In this document: piece by piece, positions 28,407 to 37,700 of the stretch
How positions within the stretch are numbered: the stretch's first letter is position 1
Layout: each line of letters starts with the position of its first letter
Source of the DNA: a virus
DNA: 44,266 bases
IMG/VR virus record: IMGVR_UViG_3300022200_000097
Location: 1 to 44,266 of that record
Reading direction: 5' to 3' (one strand)
The notes under the pieces: generated by a model
Databases searched by the model: none
What the model was told of the DNA's origin: nothing
Seen by the model: the letters and a program-made list of their open reading frames with translations, nothing else
Made by a program: the position numbers and the translations under genes

Positions 28407-29291
28407 TTACCTTTGATAGTTGATGACGGACATGTAGTTGATCATTTGCTTCGATTTCTCTTCAGCCAAACGAACACTGAACAATTGATATATGTAACGT
28501 GCAGTAGCAGTTGATTGACCCGGTTGAACAGCAGCATCCAACACTTCACTCGAAGGAGTGATAGCAACAACCTTGCCCGGATCCACCGTGGAAACTAAAC
28601 GCCACAATGCACCAAGCCGAATAACGTCCTGTGAACTCGCGGGAAGACCAGTGGTTGCGAAGCCCTGCGCATCCGTCAACGGTGACGGGAAGCGTGCATA
28701 TTGCACGCGAACAATCTGACCCGGCATTGGTGCTTCATCCAACACAATGGCGCAACGTGTCACATCAGAACCAGCAACCCGAAAGTTACGGTCAATACGG
28801 TAATGACGAATCAAATCCCAAATGCCCGTTGTGTCCGGTAACTTCCATGACACACCCGTCACGTTCTTAAAATCTGCAGGCAACACGTACGCGAACGTGG
28901 AACCATCAAACACGAAATCGTAAGAACCCATCGACATCAAATCAATACCAACAATAGTGTCGTTGATGGCACGTTTAATTTGTGAACGAGAAAACAAAGG
29001 ATTGTTACGAAGGATCGTTAACGCGTCATGACTGACCGCTGTCGACCCTGACCATCCACGCCCACCCGGCATGATCGCAATCGTGCCTGACTGTGCGTTA
29101 ACTTTCTTGACGTAAACAATCTCATCACCAATCTCCACACTGCCACGAGACAGTGAGGAGGTTTCATCCACAGTGAACACCAAATCGGTATCGGTTGCGG
29201 GTTGAGTTAACACAGTGATTGATTCCTGATTGCGCGTGTACGCGCCAATCTCAATCAGAGTCTGTTCCGTTAGTTCGCTAAGAGTTGCCAT
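28407..29291 (-). CDS. Head-tail adaptor/tail tubular A-like protein
   Basis: The protein has 294 residues: an N-terminal helix (TLSELTEQTLIEIGAYT), a beta insertion around 30-85, then SRSQIKRAINDTI, FVFDGSTFAYVLPADFKNV and a helical C-terminus (IYQLFSVRLAEEKSKQM). This order recalls the gp11-type tail tubular/adaptor proteins of podoviruses, which bind the portal. The call rests on fold-level resemblance and position. Confidence 0.65.
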   Translation of the reverse strand: MATLSELTEQTLIEIGAYTRNQESITVLTQPATDTDLVFTVDETSSLSRGSVEIGDEIVYVKKVNAQSGTIAIMPGGRGWSGSTAVSHDALTILRNNPLFSRSQIKRAINDTIVGIDLMSMGSYDFVFDGSTFAYVLPADFKNVTGVSWKLPDTTGIWDLIRHYRIDRNFRVAGSDVTRCAIVLDEAPMPGQIVRVQYARFPSPLTDAQGFATTGLPASSQDVIRLGALWRLVSTVDPGKVVAITPSSEVLDAAVQPGQSTATARYIYQLFSVRLAEEKSKQMINYMSVINYQR

Positions 29292-29534
29292 TTATCCCAT
29301 CCTGACTGGTTGACCAACACGGTCAGCAACACGAATAGCCCGAGAAGTATCAGCCATTTTTGTTGAACGTGGTTGCAAGCCTTGCTTGCGGGCATCACTG
29401 TAAGCATTCAATTCACGCTCATTCTTGTGAGCAACCGCACGAATCTGCCCATCGGCAACAACAACAGTTGAAGCCTTACAGCCGAAGCATCCCTCAACAT
29501 AATCGGGATGTTTGCGTATGCGATGAATCGACAT
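29292..29534 (-). CDS. Small protein with CFGC motif
   Basis: The protein has 80 residues. MSIHRIRKHPDYVEGCFGCKAST begins with basic residues and a CxxC; the middle (AHKNERELNAYSDARKQGLQP) is helical. Proteins of this form occur between capsid and tail genes in other actinophages, function unknown to me. Confidence 0.65.
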   Translation of the reverse strand: MSIHRIRKHPDYVEGCFGCKASTVVVADGQIRAVAHKNERELNAYSDARKQGLQPRSTKMADTSRAIRVADRVGQPVRMG

Positions 29535-29785
29535 TAATCCTCCGAGATGAATTCGCCGTAACCGGCGTTAGTAAGTTCAGTAGCGAGATCATCGCTAATT
29601 TCATGCACATAGCCGCCACGTAAAACAACCTCGCACGTGGCAAGGAAGTCTTCCTGTGGTGTGCTGACACTTCGCCACGAACCATTCTGTTTAATAACAG
29701 TGCGTGACTTCGGGTAGGAAACGAACCAAAGATCATCTGGCCGTCCACGCTTTACCCGCACATCAGGTCCACGGAAAATAGGCAC
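29534..29785 (-). CDS. Small hypothetical protein in connector region
   Basis: The protein has 83 residues; GTG 29785 overlaps the preceding stop (TAGTG). KRGRPDDLWFVSYPKSRTVIKQNG suggests a small beta domain. Position after the capsid gene fits a connector or head-completion role, which is inference. Confidence 0.65.
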   Translation of the reverse strand: MPIFRGPDVRVKRGRPDDLWFVSYPKSRTVIKQNGSWRSVSTPQEDFLATCEVVLRGGYVHEISDDLATELTNAGYGEFISED

Positions 29786-29862
29786 TACTTATCTTTCTTG
29801 CTTGACTTCTTGTAAATCATTGCAGTGTCGTTAACGTCACCACAGCCACACTTTGCACACAT
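29785..29862 (-). CDS. Tiny cysteine-rich peptide
   Basis: The protein has 25 residues (MCAKCGCGDVND...), with three cysteines in CAKCGC and a basic tail. ATG 29862 has AGGAG five bases upstream, one of the best ribosome sites in the region. It lies between the capsid gene terminator and the connector genes. Confidence 0.6.
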   Translation of the reverse strand: MCAKCGCGDVNDTAMIYKKSSKKDK

Positions 29863-29871
29863 ATAAACTCC

Positions 29872-29910
29872 TTAAGAAGAAGCGGAGGGGCAGCAGAACC
29901 ACCCCTCCGC
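29872..29910 (-). terminator. Terminator/attenuator after the major capsid gene
   Basis: GCGGAGGGG (29882-29890) pairs perfectly with CCCCTCCGC (29902-29910). On the - strand the stem is followed by TTCTTCTT. It may reduce transcription after the highly expressed capsid gene. Confidence 0.75.
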
Positions 29911-29921
29911 AACACACATCC

Positions 29922-31085
29922 TTAGATGCTTGATTCCACCGTAAGCACGTAACGTGCTTCGGGACGGTAGACGTTCCATCCACCGAGGAACTTCCAACCA
30001 ACGGAACGGTAACGAGCCAGTTTGTCTACAACTGGACCAATCACTGTCTTTGGTTCGTAAGTCACAGCCTCCATCAGAGCCTGCTTTCCAAGAAGGATCA
30101 CTTTGTGATCCAAGGAGGAAGCAGTACCCACAGGGGAAACTGCAGCGGAGGCGACGTTAGGTGCCGTCTTCGCGTACGAGAACGTGTCAGCAGTCTTCGC
30201 GGTGATCACGAATGATCCGTTGAATGTTGCATCAACACCAGCAACAGTGACAGTCTCGCCAACTTCAAAACCGTGACCGGTTGAAGTGAGAGTAGCCACG
30301 TTAGAGGTCAGTGCCTTGTTAGATACTGAACGTCCAGCGCCAGCCATCTGCTCGACACGAGGAGACTCAATGAACTTAACACCTTCATAGATGCCAACTT
30401 CACCAGTCCACATGTTGCCAACACCGGCTTCGGTGTAAGTGTGAGGCATTTGCCACACGTTCGCACCACTACCAGCAGCCTCCGTACGGAGGTCGAAGGA
30501 AACGTCAGGGTGCAGCATTCCGATGTAGAACTGTCCATCGCGAGGCTGAACCTTAGCGCCACGCAGTTTTGCAACAGCGCGGCGAATATCTGAAGCAGTC
30601 AAAGTTGGGGTTGCAGTTGCGGTTTTATCCACACCATTAACAACAACTTCATCAGCAGGAGTAATACCGTTAGTGCGACCAACCGCAGGGTTTACCAGTT
30701 TGCGGTAAACCTGATAGTCAAGCGAATCCAACTGGTTGTACGCCAAAGTATCTGCAATAGCAGGATCAATGTTTGACAGGGATTCCAAAGCGAGACGCTC
30801 AGTGCGCTCGATTGCATTACCCCACTCGTCAACAGTGATCGATACCTTGTTGGTGTTCTTCATTGAAACAGCGTCAACATCTGAAACCTCATTGAGGGTA
30901 GTTGTGACACGGTCAATGTCATTGTGCAACTGCACAACGATTGTTCCACCGGGATTAGTTACATCCGCAGGACGCTTATCAGCGAACTTGCGGAACATTG
31001 GTTCCGAACGAAGATTGAACTCTACGAGTTTATCGTAAGCAGTTTGAATCAGGTTCGGAACGGAGGAGCGACTAGAAAGAGCCAT
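29922..31085 (-). CDS. Major capsid protein, N4-gp56-like, with inserted Ig-like domain
   Basis: The protein has 387 residues. The helical N-terminus (SVPNLIQTAYDKLVEFNLRSEPMF), DEWGNAIERTERLALES and PRDGQFYIGMLHPDVSFDLR are typical of the N4-gp56 branch of HK97-fold capsid proteins. Residues 258-321 (ALTSNVATLTSTGHGF... TFNGSFVIT... FSYAKTAPNVAS) form an extra beta domain common in phage decoration segments. ATG 31085 has AGGAAG upstream. It forms the icosahedral shell. Confidence 0.9.
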   Translation of the reverse strand: MALSSRSSVPNLIQTAYDKLVEFNLRSEPMFRKFADKRPADVTNPGGTIVVQLHNDIDRVTTTLNEVSDVDAVSMKNTNKVSITVDEWGNAIERTERLALESLSNIDPAIADTLAYNQLDSLDYQVYRKLVNPAVGRTNGITPADEVVVNGVDKTATATPTLTASDIRRAVAKLRGAKVQPRDGQFYIGMLHPDVSFDLRTEAAGSGANVWQMPHTYTEAGVGNMWTGEVGIYEGVKFIESPRVEQMAGAGRSVSNKALTSNVATLTSTGHGFEVGETVTVAGVDATFNGSFVITAKTADTFSYAKTAPNVASAAVSPVGTASSLDHKVILLGKQALMEAVTYEPKTVIGPVVDKLARYRSVGWKFLGGWNVYRPEARYVLTVESSI

Positions 31086-31118
31086 TGTCCGTTACTTCCT
31101 TTATTTTATAGGGGTTGA

Positions 31119-31598
31119 TTAACCTCTGAGCATGGAGAGTAATTCTTCAGGCGTTTGCGCCTGCTCCATTCGATGTTGCATGTCTAACCCGACCTCTGGA
31201 TCAAAACTTCCATCCTCCAGATCAGCCATCAACTCAGAGGCTTGAAGAGCATCCGCATCAATGCCGTAGCCTGAATCAGTTGCCTCTTCTTGGACAGAGC
31301 CAGTAGCGAACGCGTCACCGTATTCCTCCAGCCACGCTGCCAGTTCGTCCTCATCAGCAATGTCATCGGGAACAAACGCTGCGATGCGAGGATTCAAACC
31401 CCACTCGCTTAATGTTTCCGCGACACTGTTTTGATAAGCAACTTCCTGATAGTCGATAAGCAACTCGTCTTTTTCTTTGAGTGCCTTGTTCATTGCGTTG
31501 ATTTGCTTACGCAACTTCTTAACCAGATCAGTGCCGGACAGTTCCGAATCATCGACTTCGAGATCGAAGTCTTCACCGTCATATTCGTATTGACTCAT
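31119..31598 (-). CDS. Capsid scaffolding-like protein
   Basis: The protein has 159 residues from ATG 31598. It is very acidic, with a coiled-coil middle (LVKKLRKQINAMNKALKEKDELL) and a helical C-terminal end (QTPEELLSMLRG). Size, charge, coiled coil and place just before the capsid gene are those of podovirus scaffolds. No protease gene is seen nearby. Confidence 0.75.
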   Translation of the reverse strand: MSQYEYDGEDFDLEVDDSELSGTDLVKKLRKQINAMNKALKEKDELLIDYQEVAYQNSVAETLSEWGLNPRIAAFVPDDIADEDELAAWLEEYGDAFATGSVQEEATDSGYGIDADALQASELMADLEDGSFDPEVGLDMQHRMEQAQTPEELLSMLRG

Positions 31599-31616
31599 TT
31601 TCCATACTCCCTTGAT

Positions 31617-31726
31617 CAAAACCCTTACGGGTTGCACTACCCTCACGCCCAACAAGGGGTAGTTGGGCTATGGATGTAGCGACTATCGGACTTGATACGC
31701 TCAACAGGGCCGATCGATCCGTTGAG
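31617..31726 (-). promoter_or_regulatory. Three hairpins before the scaffold and capsid genes
   Basis: In this 137-base gap I see AACCC-TTAC-GGGTT (31620-31633) with a T run on the - strand, GCCCAAC/GTTGGGC with loop AAGGGGTA (31647-31668), and CTCAAC/GTTGAG (31700-31726). They may end transcripts from upstream genes, protect a processed 5' end, or control capsid expression. No convincing promoter was found. Confidence 0.55.
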
Positions 31727-31735
31727 GGGCTTGTG

Positions 31736-32950
31736 TTAAATGTCCTGCATTTTTCGCAAAGACGTACGGTCAAGGGCACTTTGACCACCGAACGCTGCGC
31801 GTTCCTTCGAAGCAAGTTTCCTACGCTTCTTACCCGACTCGACACCACCCGTTAACGTCAAGGACTCTTTAACAAGATCCTTGAAATCCAACGGTTGATC
31901 GTAAAGTTTTCCAAGACGACGAACATCCATCTCCTGAGCGCCCGCAACAGCGAACGCTTCATCAGCCCTGTCCGCCTTACCAAGATCAACGATCTCTTCA
32001 GACATGCCCTTATCCACACTCATACCTTGACGCTCAGCAGAACCACCAACCTGCGCTGATTCATACATGCGTTGAAGATCAACGCGGCTGTTCAAACCAT
32101 TCACGTTCTCTGCACGCCTAGACACACCCTCAAGCACAGGCATCGCCTTAGCGGGGTCAAGAAGGTACGCCACCAGATCACCCTGAGTCAGGTTGTAGTA
32201 GCGGCTAAGACTGTTAATAGTGGCAGGATCAGCCTTCTGCAACGCATCAGCGGCAGTAGTCACACGAGACTGCAACTCTGATGCACTAATCGAATTAGAG
32301 ATCAGGGTATTGAAATCGTCAGGTGCATCATAAAAACCTGTAGGCATTTGAGCGTCCTGAAAAATCGTGCGGTACGTGTTCTCCAAATCAATGTATTCCT
32401 TAGGGGAAAGCAACCGATCTCCCGGCCTACCCTGACCACCGGAGAGTCTCTGCCGAATGATTTCATTGGCAGAGAAACGCTGCTTGTACGGTTCAGAGTT
32501 GTAAATAGCATTCAACATTTCACCCTGTGTCGGGGCAACGGTCTGCTCATACATCCCGTTAATAATGCCAACGAGTTGATCCACGAACTCTTTGTTTAGA
32601 CCAGCAGCAGTAAACATCGCCTGAACGTCATCACCAGCGGAACGCTCACGAACCCGATCAATCTCACGGTCTGTCCCATTAGACATGCGCTCATAGGTGA
32701 CCATGAACTGACCGACACGCTTTTGGTAAACACCGATAGCAGTAGGTGCTGCTACCGCCGCACCTCCACCACCCCCGCTATCTGAACCATCAGGGGTAGC
32801 CCCGGGAGGAATCGCACCGGGGGTTATTCCAATGTTATTGAAATCCATTTGCTCAATGGCATTCCAGTCGATACCCGCCAAGGAACTGTAATCAGCATTG
32901 AATGCGTCTGGAGCAAAGCCCGTAAATCTGGACATGTCATATTCAGCCAT
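31736..32950 (-). CDS. Probable internal virion/ejection protein
   Basis: The protein has 404 residues, mostly helical and acidic, with a Gly/Pro linker at about 50-68 (PPGATPDGSDSGGGGG). The C-terminus is basic (GKKRRKLASKERAAF). No recognised domain. It belongs to a block of four non-globular-looking virion genes between the portal/basic genes and the scaffold; such blocks often encode ejected proteins in podoviruses. Confidence 0.6.
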   Translation of the reverse strand: MAEYDMSRFTGFAPDAFNADYSSLAGIDWNAIEQMDFNNIGITPGAIPPGATPDGSDSGGGGGAAVAAPTAIGVYQKRVGQFMVTYERMSNGTDREIDRVRERSAGDDVQAMFTAAGLNKEFVDQLVGIINGMYEQTVAPTQGEMLNAIYNSEPYKQRFSANEIIRQRLSGGQGRPGDRLLSPKEYIDLENTYRTIFQDAQMPTGFYDAPDDFNTLISNSISASELQSRVTTAADALQKADPATINSLSRYYNLTQGDLVAYLLDPAKAMPVLEGVSRRAENVNGLNSRVDLQRMYESAQVGGSAERQGMSVDKGMSEEIVDLGKADRADEAFAVAGAQEMDVRRLGKLYDQPLDFKDLVKESLTLTGGVESGKKRRKLASKERAAFGGQSALDRTSLRKMQDI

Positions 32951-32955
32951 TTACA

Positions 32956-33951
32956 TCACCCCAAGAATCCGAAGTCGCGAAGAATCATATTTCCAATATC
33001 CGTGTACTCCTTGCGAGCAGTCTCAGTTGACTTCCACCGCTCATCCTTACGGGCCGCAAGTTTCGCGTCGTACAAACTAATAGGCTTAAAGTTCCCCGAA
33101 TCATCCACACTATTCAAAACCTTCTGAGCCAAGTTGTCATTAAGATCAAACGATTCAGGGTCAAGATCCAACTCATCCGCCAACACCCGCAAGTAAGGAT
33201 TCGCTGCAGTGCGCAACGATTGACCAGCAGCCATCTGCTTAGCCAAACCCGGGAAGCGAGAAGAAGCCAAATCAATCAACTGATCATCCACATCCTGTGG
33301 CTGCATCGACTTATTCATCAAACCCTTGAAGGAAGACTCGAACCAAGAAGTGAACGCACGATTCGTCATAGCCGAATCGATACCGTAATCATTAGCCAAC
33401 TTGTACAAGTCAGTCGCGGTCTTCTCCGCAGCCCCAGATAGGTCATACATTTCAAAGCCACCAACAGTTTTAGTTTTCGTGAAATCAATAGCGTCAGCGA
33501 TTGATTCATTCAACCAATTCTGGTCATACCGTTTCTGATTACCCTGCTCGTCAATACCCGAACCGTAAATCATTTGCTCCGCATACTTCTGCGCGGTAGC
33601 ATCATCGATCTCCGCACCTGATGCAGCGAAAGATTCAGTTATCTGACGGGCACGGGTATCAATACCCTCTTGCCACCGTTCAGGTGACATGCGAGCGCGG
33701 TCCAGTTCGACACCACGATACTGATTGCTGTAATCCTTAAACCAATCAGTTTCGTTAAGCATATTGACAATGTCAATAGGTTCATAGGTTATTCCTTTAG
33801 CCTGATCATCTATAATCTTGCGAAGCAACTTCTTAATTTCATCATTGTTTTTGTATACGGAAGCAGCGATACCGTAAGACGCACCCAACTTCTTCATGTT
33901 GAGTTTATCTTGCTTCAATACGGGATCCTGCTCGTTAGTTGGCTTGGCCAC
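32956..33951 (-). CDS. Probable internal virion/ejection protein
   Basis: The protein has 331 residues from GTG 33951 (VAKPTNEQDP), chosen for GGAGGG five bases before it. It overlaps the preceding gene by 17 bases. It is helical throughout, with many charged residues and no cysteines. Segments such as DIVNMLNETDWFKDYSNQYR and SYGIAASVYKNNDE recall helical internal proteins, but no family is identified. Confidence 0.6.
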   Translation of the reverse strand: MAKPTNEQDPVLKQDKLNMKKLGASYGIAASVYKNNDEIKKLLRKIIDDQAKGITYEPIDIVNMLNETDWFKDYSNQYRGVELDRARMSPERWQEGIDTRARQITESFAASGAEIDDATAQKYAEQMIYGSGIDEQGNQKRYDQNWLNESIADAIDFTKTKTVGGFEMYDLSGAAEKTATDLYKLANDYGIDSAMTNRAFTSWFESSFKGLMNKSMQPQDVDDQLIDLASSRFPGLAKQMAAGQSLRTAANPYLRVLADELDLDPESFDLNDNLAQKVLNSVDDSGNFKPISLYDAKLAARKDERWKSTETARKEYTDIGNMILRDFGFLG

Positions 33952-34741
33952 CAATACCCTCCCCAACAATCTGCTCAACAATATTTGGATTACTTATCGC
34001 ATCATCAAGAATCTTCATGAAATTAATACCAGCGAACCGTTCCGCATAACCCTCCTGTGAACGCGCATACTCTTGCGCGAAACGAGTCGGATCAAAAGTT
34101 CCCGTAGTCGTAGTACTTGACGTACTACTACCCTTACCATCGGAGTAACCATTGGTTCTACTGACCGTGGGATTCTTTTGCTGCTGCTCATTCAAAGCCT
34201 TCTGGAAATCGAGCGCCTCATCCTTAGTTCCCGTACGACCCAGTTCACTTCGGAACGTGGCATCCATGATGGAACCAGCCTGAGATGCACTCGACAAATT
34301 ACGCTGCGTATTCGTTGAATTAATGGGTCCACCACTACCCCCACCACCCTGACGCTTCGCATAGTCAGCGGCGACTTCGGGGTTCTGGGAACGAACACCA
34401 AGGAACTGTTCCCAACTGCGCTCACCACTACTAGTGTCAAACGCGGCAATCTCAAGGGCATCCTGAAAACTACTGAAGCCATTAGCGTCAACAAGTTTTT
34501 CTAATCGGTTATAAAGATTAGGATTGTTAGCGCGAGTGTTATTTATTTCAGCGAGAATGACATCGATAGGAACCTGCTGCAAACCATTCTCACCAATGAC
34601 GGAGACAGTGGCTGCACCAGCAGCCGCACCCGAAGGATTCAAAACAATCGTTCCATTACTAGACACGTTCGCTTGCGGATTATTCGCTGCATAAACCAAA
34701 GGGTTCTTAGTCAAATACGGAGGAGGCGCATTAGTACTCAA
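33935..34741 (-). CDS. Probable virion protein with low-complexity linker
   Basis: The protein has 268 residues. It most likely starts at TTG 34741, overlapping the giant gene's stop by 11 bases; no ATG fits. It has a Gly-rich stretch (GGGGSGG) and a Ser/Thr linker (SSTSSTTTTGTFDPT) separating helical parts. The C-terminal segment (TRFAQEYARSQEGYAERFAG) is helical. Function inferred only from position. Confidence 0.6.
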   Translation of the reverse strand: MSTNAPPPYLTKNPLVYAANNPQANVSSNGTIVLNPSGAAAGAATVSVIGENGLQQVPIDVILAEINNTRANNPNLYNRLEKLVDANGFSSFQDALEIAAFDTSSGERSWEQFLGVRSQNPEVAADYAKRQGGGGSGGPINSTNTQRNLSSASQAGSIMDATFRSELGRTGTKDEALDFQKALNEQQQKNPTVSRTNGYSDGKGSSTSSTTTTGTFDPTRFAQEYARSQEGYAERFAGINFMKILDDAISNPNIVEQIVGEGIGGQAN

Positions 34742-37700
34742 GGTTACTCAGTCCCATCTCTCTAAAGTCATCCTGATCAAGGAACTTGTCATAGAAATCA
34801 CTGAACGCAATTGATCCATTGCGCATGTTTGCTGTGTAGTCATAGAACTGCTCCAAAGCAGTTGCCCTGTCATAGCCAGCCGCAACAGAATCAATCACAA
34901 CCTGCCGTGACTGCATGTACATGTTCACGCTGTTCCACATCTCCGACTTACCAGTCGAAGACATGAACTCTTTATTGTTAAGAACCTTATTGATGGCAAC
35001 CAAATATGTTGGTGCGGAATTCTCAAACGAGTTAAACTCGCTCACCCATTCCTCACCATACATTTTCACCATCGTGTTGTTCACGTAGTACTTCCACTGC
35101 TCTTTCAGATCCGCAGCAGCATTCACTTCAAGAGAGGACAAGCCACGGCGTTCCAGTTCATCATCAATGACCTGCTTACTAGCACGGTACGTGCGCCACG
35201 CCTTCGTCATGTTGATGGCATCAATACCCTCACCAACGGGACGCGCACCACGAAACTTATCCAAAGTACCCGGAATGTTTGTTTCATTCAGCCACTTGTA
35301 CACACCCTCATCAAACTCACCTAAAGGTACGCTTGAAGAAACAATGCCAATCGCCCGAGGATCAAGACTGGCAAGATCACGAGTCAAAGAATCGTGTTTC
35401 TTTAATACTTTGTAATCCTCAATCGTTGGATCAAGTCCGGGGATGTTCGACTTCGACATACTCACAGTCAAAGGAAGAAACTCTTCGCCTTCACTCTCAA
35501 GGAACTTGTCCACCTTTTGTGCATAAGTCAATGTGGGATCTGTGCGTAAAGCGTTCCACACGTCAATCTCTTTCTGAAACGGACTGATCCGGTTCAAAGA
35601 AACAGGGGCCGACAGGGAAACAATCGTTGCAAACAAGAAGAAGTCATTCGCCCTCTGCATCATTTCATCAGGCTGTGGCTTCTCATCAGGATCAGCACCG
35701 TTCTTATACCACTGAACCATTGCAGATTGTGAGACAGCACCAACCACCTTTAAGTAATCCTGATCCGATTCACCCTGCCAACGCTGAATCATTCGCCTCG
35801 CCCACGGTGGGGCAAACGAATCAACAAGATCATTCTGTGGAACACCGAACGGTGCAATCTGCGTGTACAAAGTATCGCCAAGATTCTCACGGAGAATCTC
35901 CTGAAGGTCAGGCTTCTGGGCAAGAACAGCACCAACCGGGTACGTCACGATGGGACCGAACCCCGGAAGGTACGGGGTAGCACCCGGAGTGACAAAGTTA
36001 AAAGACGATCTAGGTACACGGAACGGAATACCGCCACTAAACTTCATGAAGAAATCATTCATAGCAGACGGCAAAGTAATGTATTGATCCACGTTACCCG
36101 TCAGGAAATCGAAACGACTCCCCTCAATCTTCTCGCCATTCTGATCAACAATCAACCCCAACTGGGATGGGATGTCCCACAGGATGCTTGCCCGTGCAGC
36201 GATAGACGGATCATTAACAATCATCTTCGTCCACACCTTGAACGAGTTCTCCCACGCTGCAATAAACGGTGAGAACCAGCGGAACGTATTCGCTATGTTC
36301 GAGTACCGCTCAATGGTGTACAAGGTTTCGTTCGTGGCACGCATCGCATAACGATGCGCAGCCTTATCGATCTGTTCAACAACCTTCGCACCCTCAACCG
36401 TGGTTGGGTTAATGTCACGACCTTGACGAATAGCCATGTCACGCAAAGCGTTCGTGCGGCGTGACCACACTTCCGCATAAAACGGGTGACGAACCAATGT
36501 TGTTTCAGGAAAGGTTCCTAAGGCTTTAAACAAGTATTGGATAGGTGCTTGGTAGATCTTTGCACCGATCTGCCCACCACTCAACGCCATTACCTTGCGG
36601 CCATGAATAGGACTTAAAGTTGCACCCTCAGCAGCAATCTGTGCATTGTATCCGCGAACAGCATCATCAAACTCCTCATCAGACATTTTCATGACAGCCT
36701 TCTTTTGGCTGTTCGTGTCCAACAATTCAGCGAAACGCTTACGCCCAGCAGCACCATCGAAAGGTTTACGTATAGCACCAGCAGACAAACTGCCCAGTCG
36801 CGCTTGCAACTGTGTTTCGGTCAAATCGCTTTTAGCAGCCATGCTGCGCACAGACTGCAAAGGGATGTAATCGTCAATGATCTCAGACAACTGAACAACA
36901 CGACCCTCAACCTCATCGTAAGAAAGTTGCATGTCATTGCGGTAATTCTTGCCCTTTGAAGATTTCACGAAAGCAACAATGTCACCGATGTTTTCCCCAC
37001 GAAGAAGACGAACACCAATCTCATCAGCACGAAACTGCCGGATTGCATTCGATAGTTCTTTCCAGTACTGGTCATCGCCGGGTTGAACAATCTTCCAGTT
37101 GCGATCATCCAAAGCCTCTTGGCGATTCCGCATAACTGCGGACTCAAGAAACTCGCGCGTGGTTTGATCCGCACTAGAAAGCCTACGAATAATATCCGCA
37201 TACTCACCAGAGAAAGCGCCATCATCACCCATTGCGCGACGTGACTTCAAGTTACCAACGCGAGTCTCGATCTTTACAAGATCATCAATCTTAGATTGCA
37301 ACTGCTCACGCAACTTAAGTAATTCAACATCAGGCATGTCAGGTGTTCCCCGCCGTGCAAGATCCTCCGCCTCAGCAAGCCTTCGCTGTAACTCGTTAAC
37401 AGAGTTAACGGTTTTCTTTTGCAGAATCGTCATGCCCTTAAGGCGTGTTGTGACCTTGCCATTAGGAGAGGCAACAGGAACTTTCGACGCGATGCGTCGA
37501 GTGTTGTTGTACAAAGAGTTAGAGAAACCCTGCGGTGCGTTAGCCAACGCTGGAATCGTGCCAAGATAAGCGAGGCTACGCAGCCAACCCTCAACCACGT
37601 TGCGTTGCGTGTAACCAAGACGCAGAAGAACACCGGCCTTCCACAAAGTCTCAACCTCATCAAGGAAAGTTTTTGCTCCAGCACCAACGACCTGCTTCCG

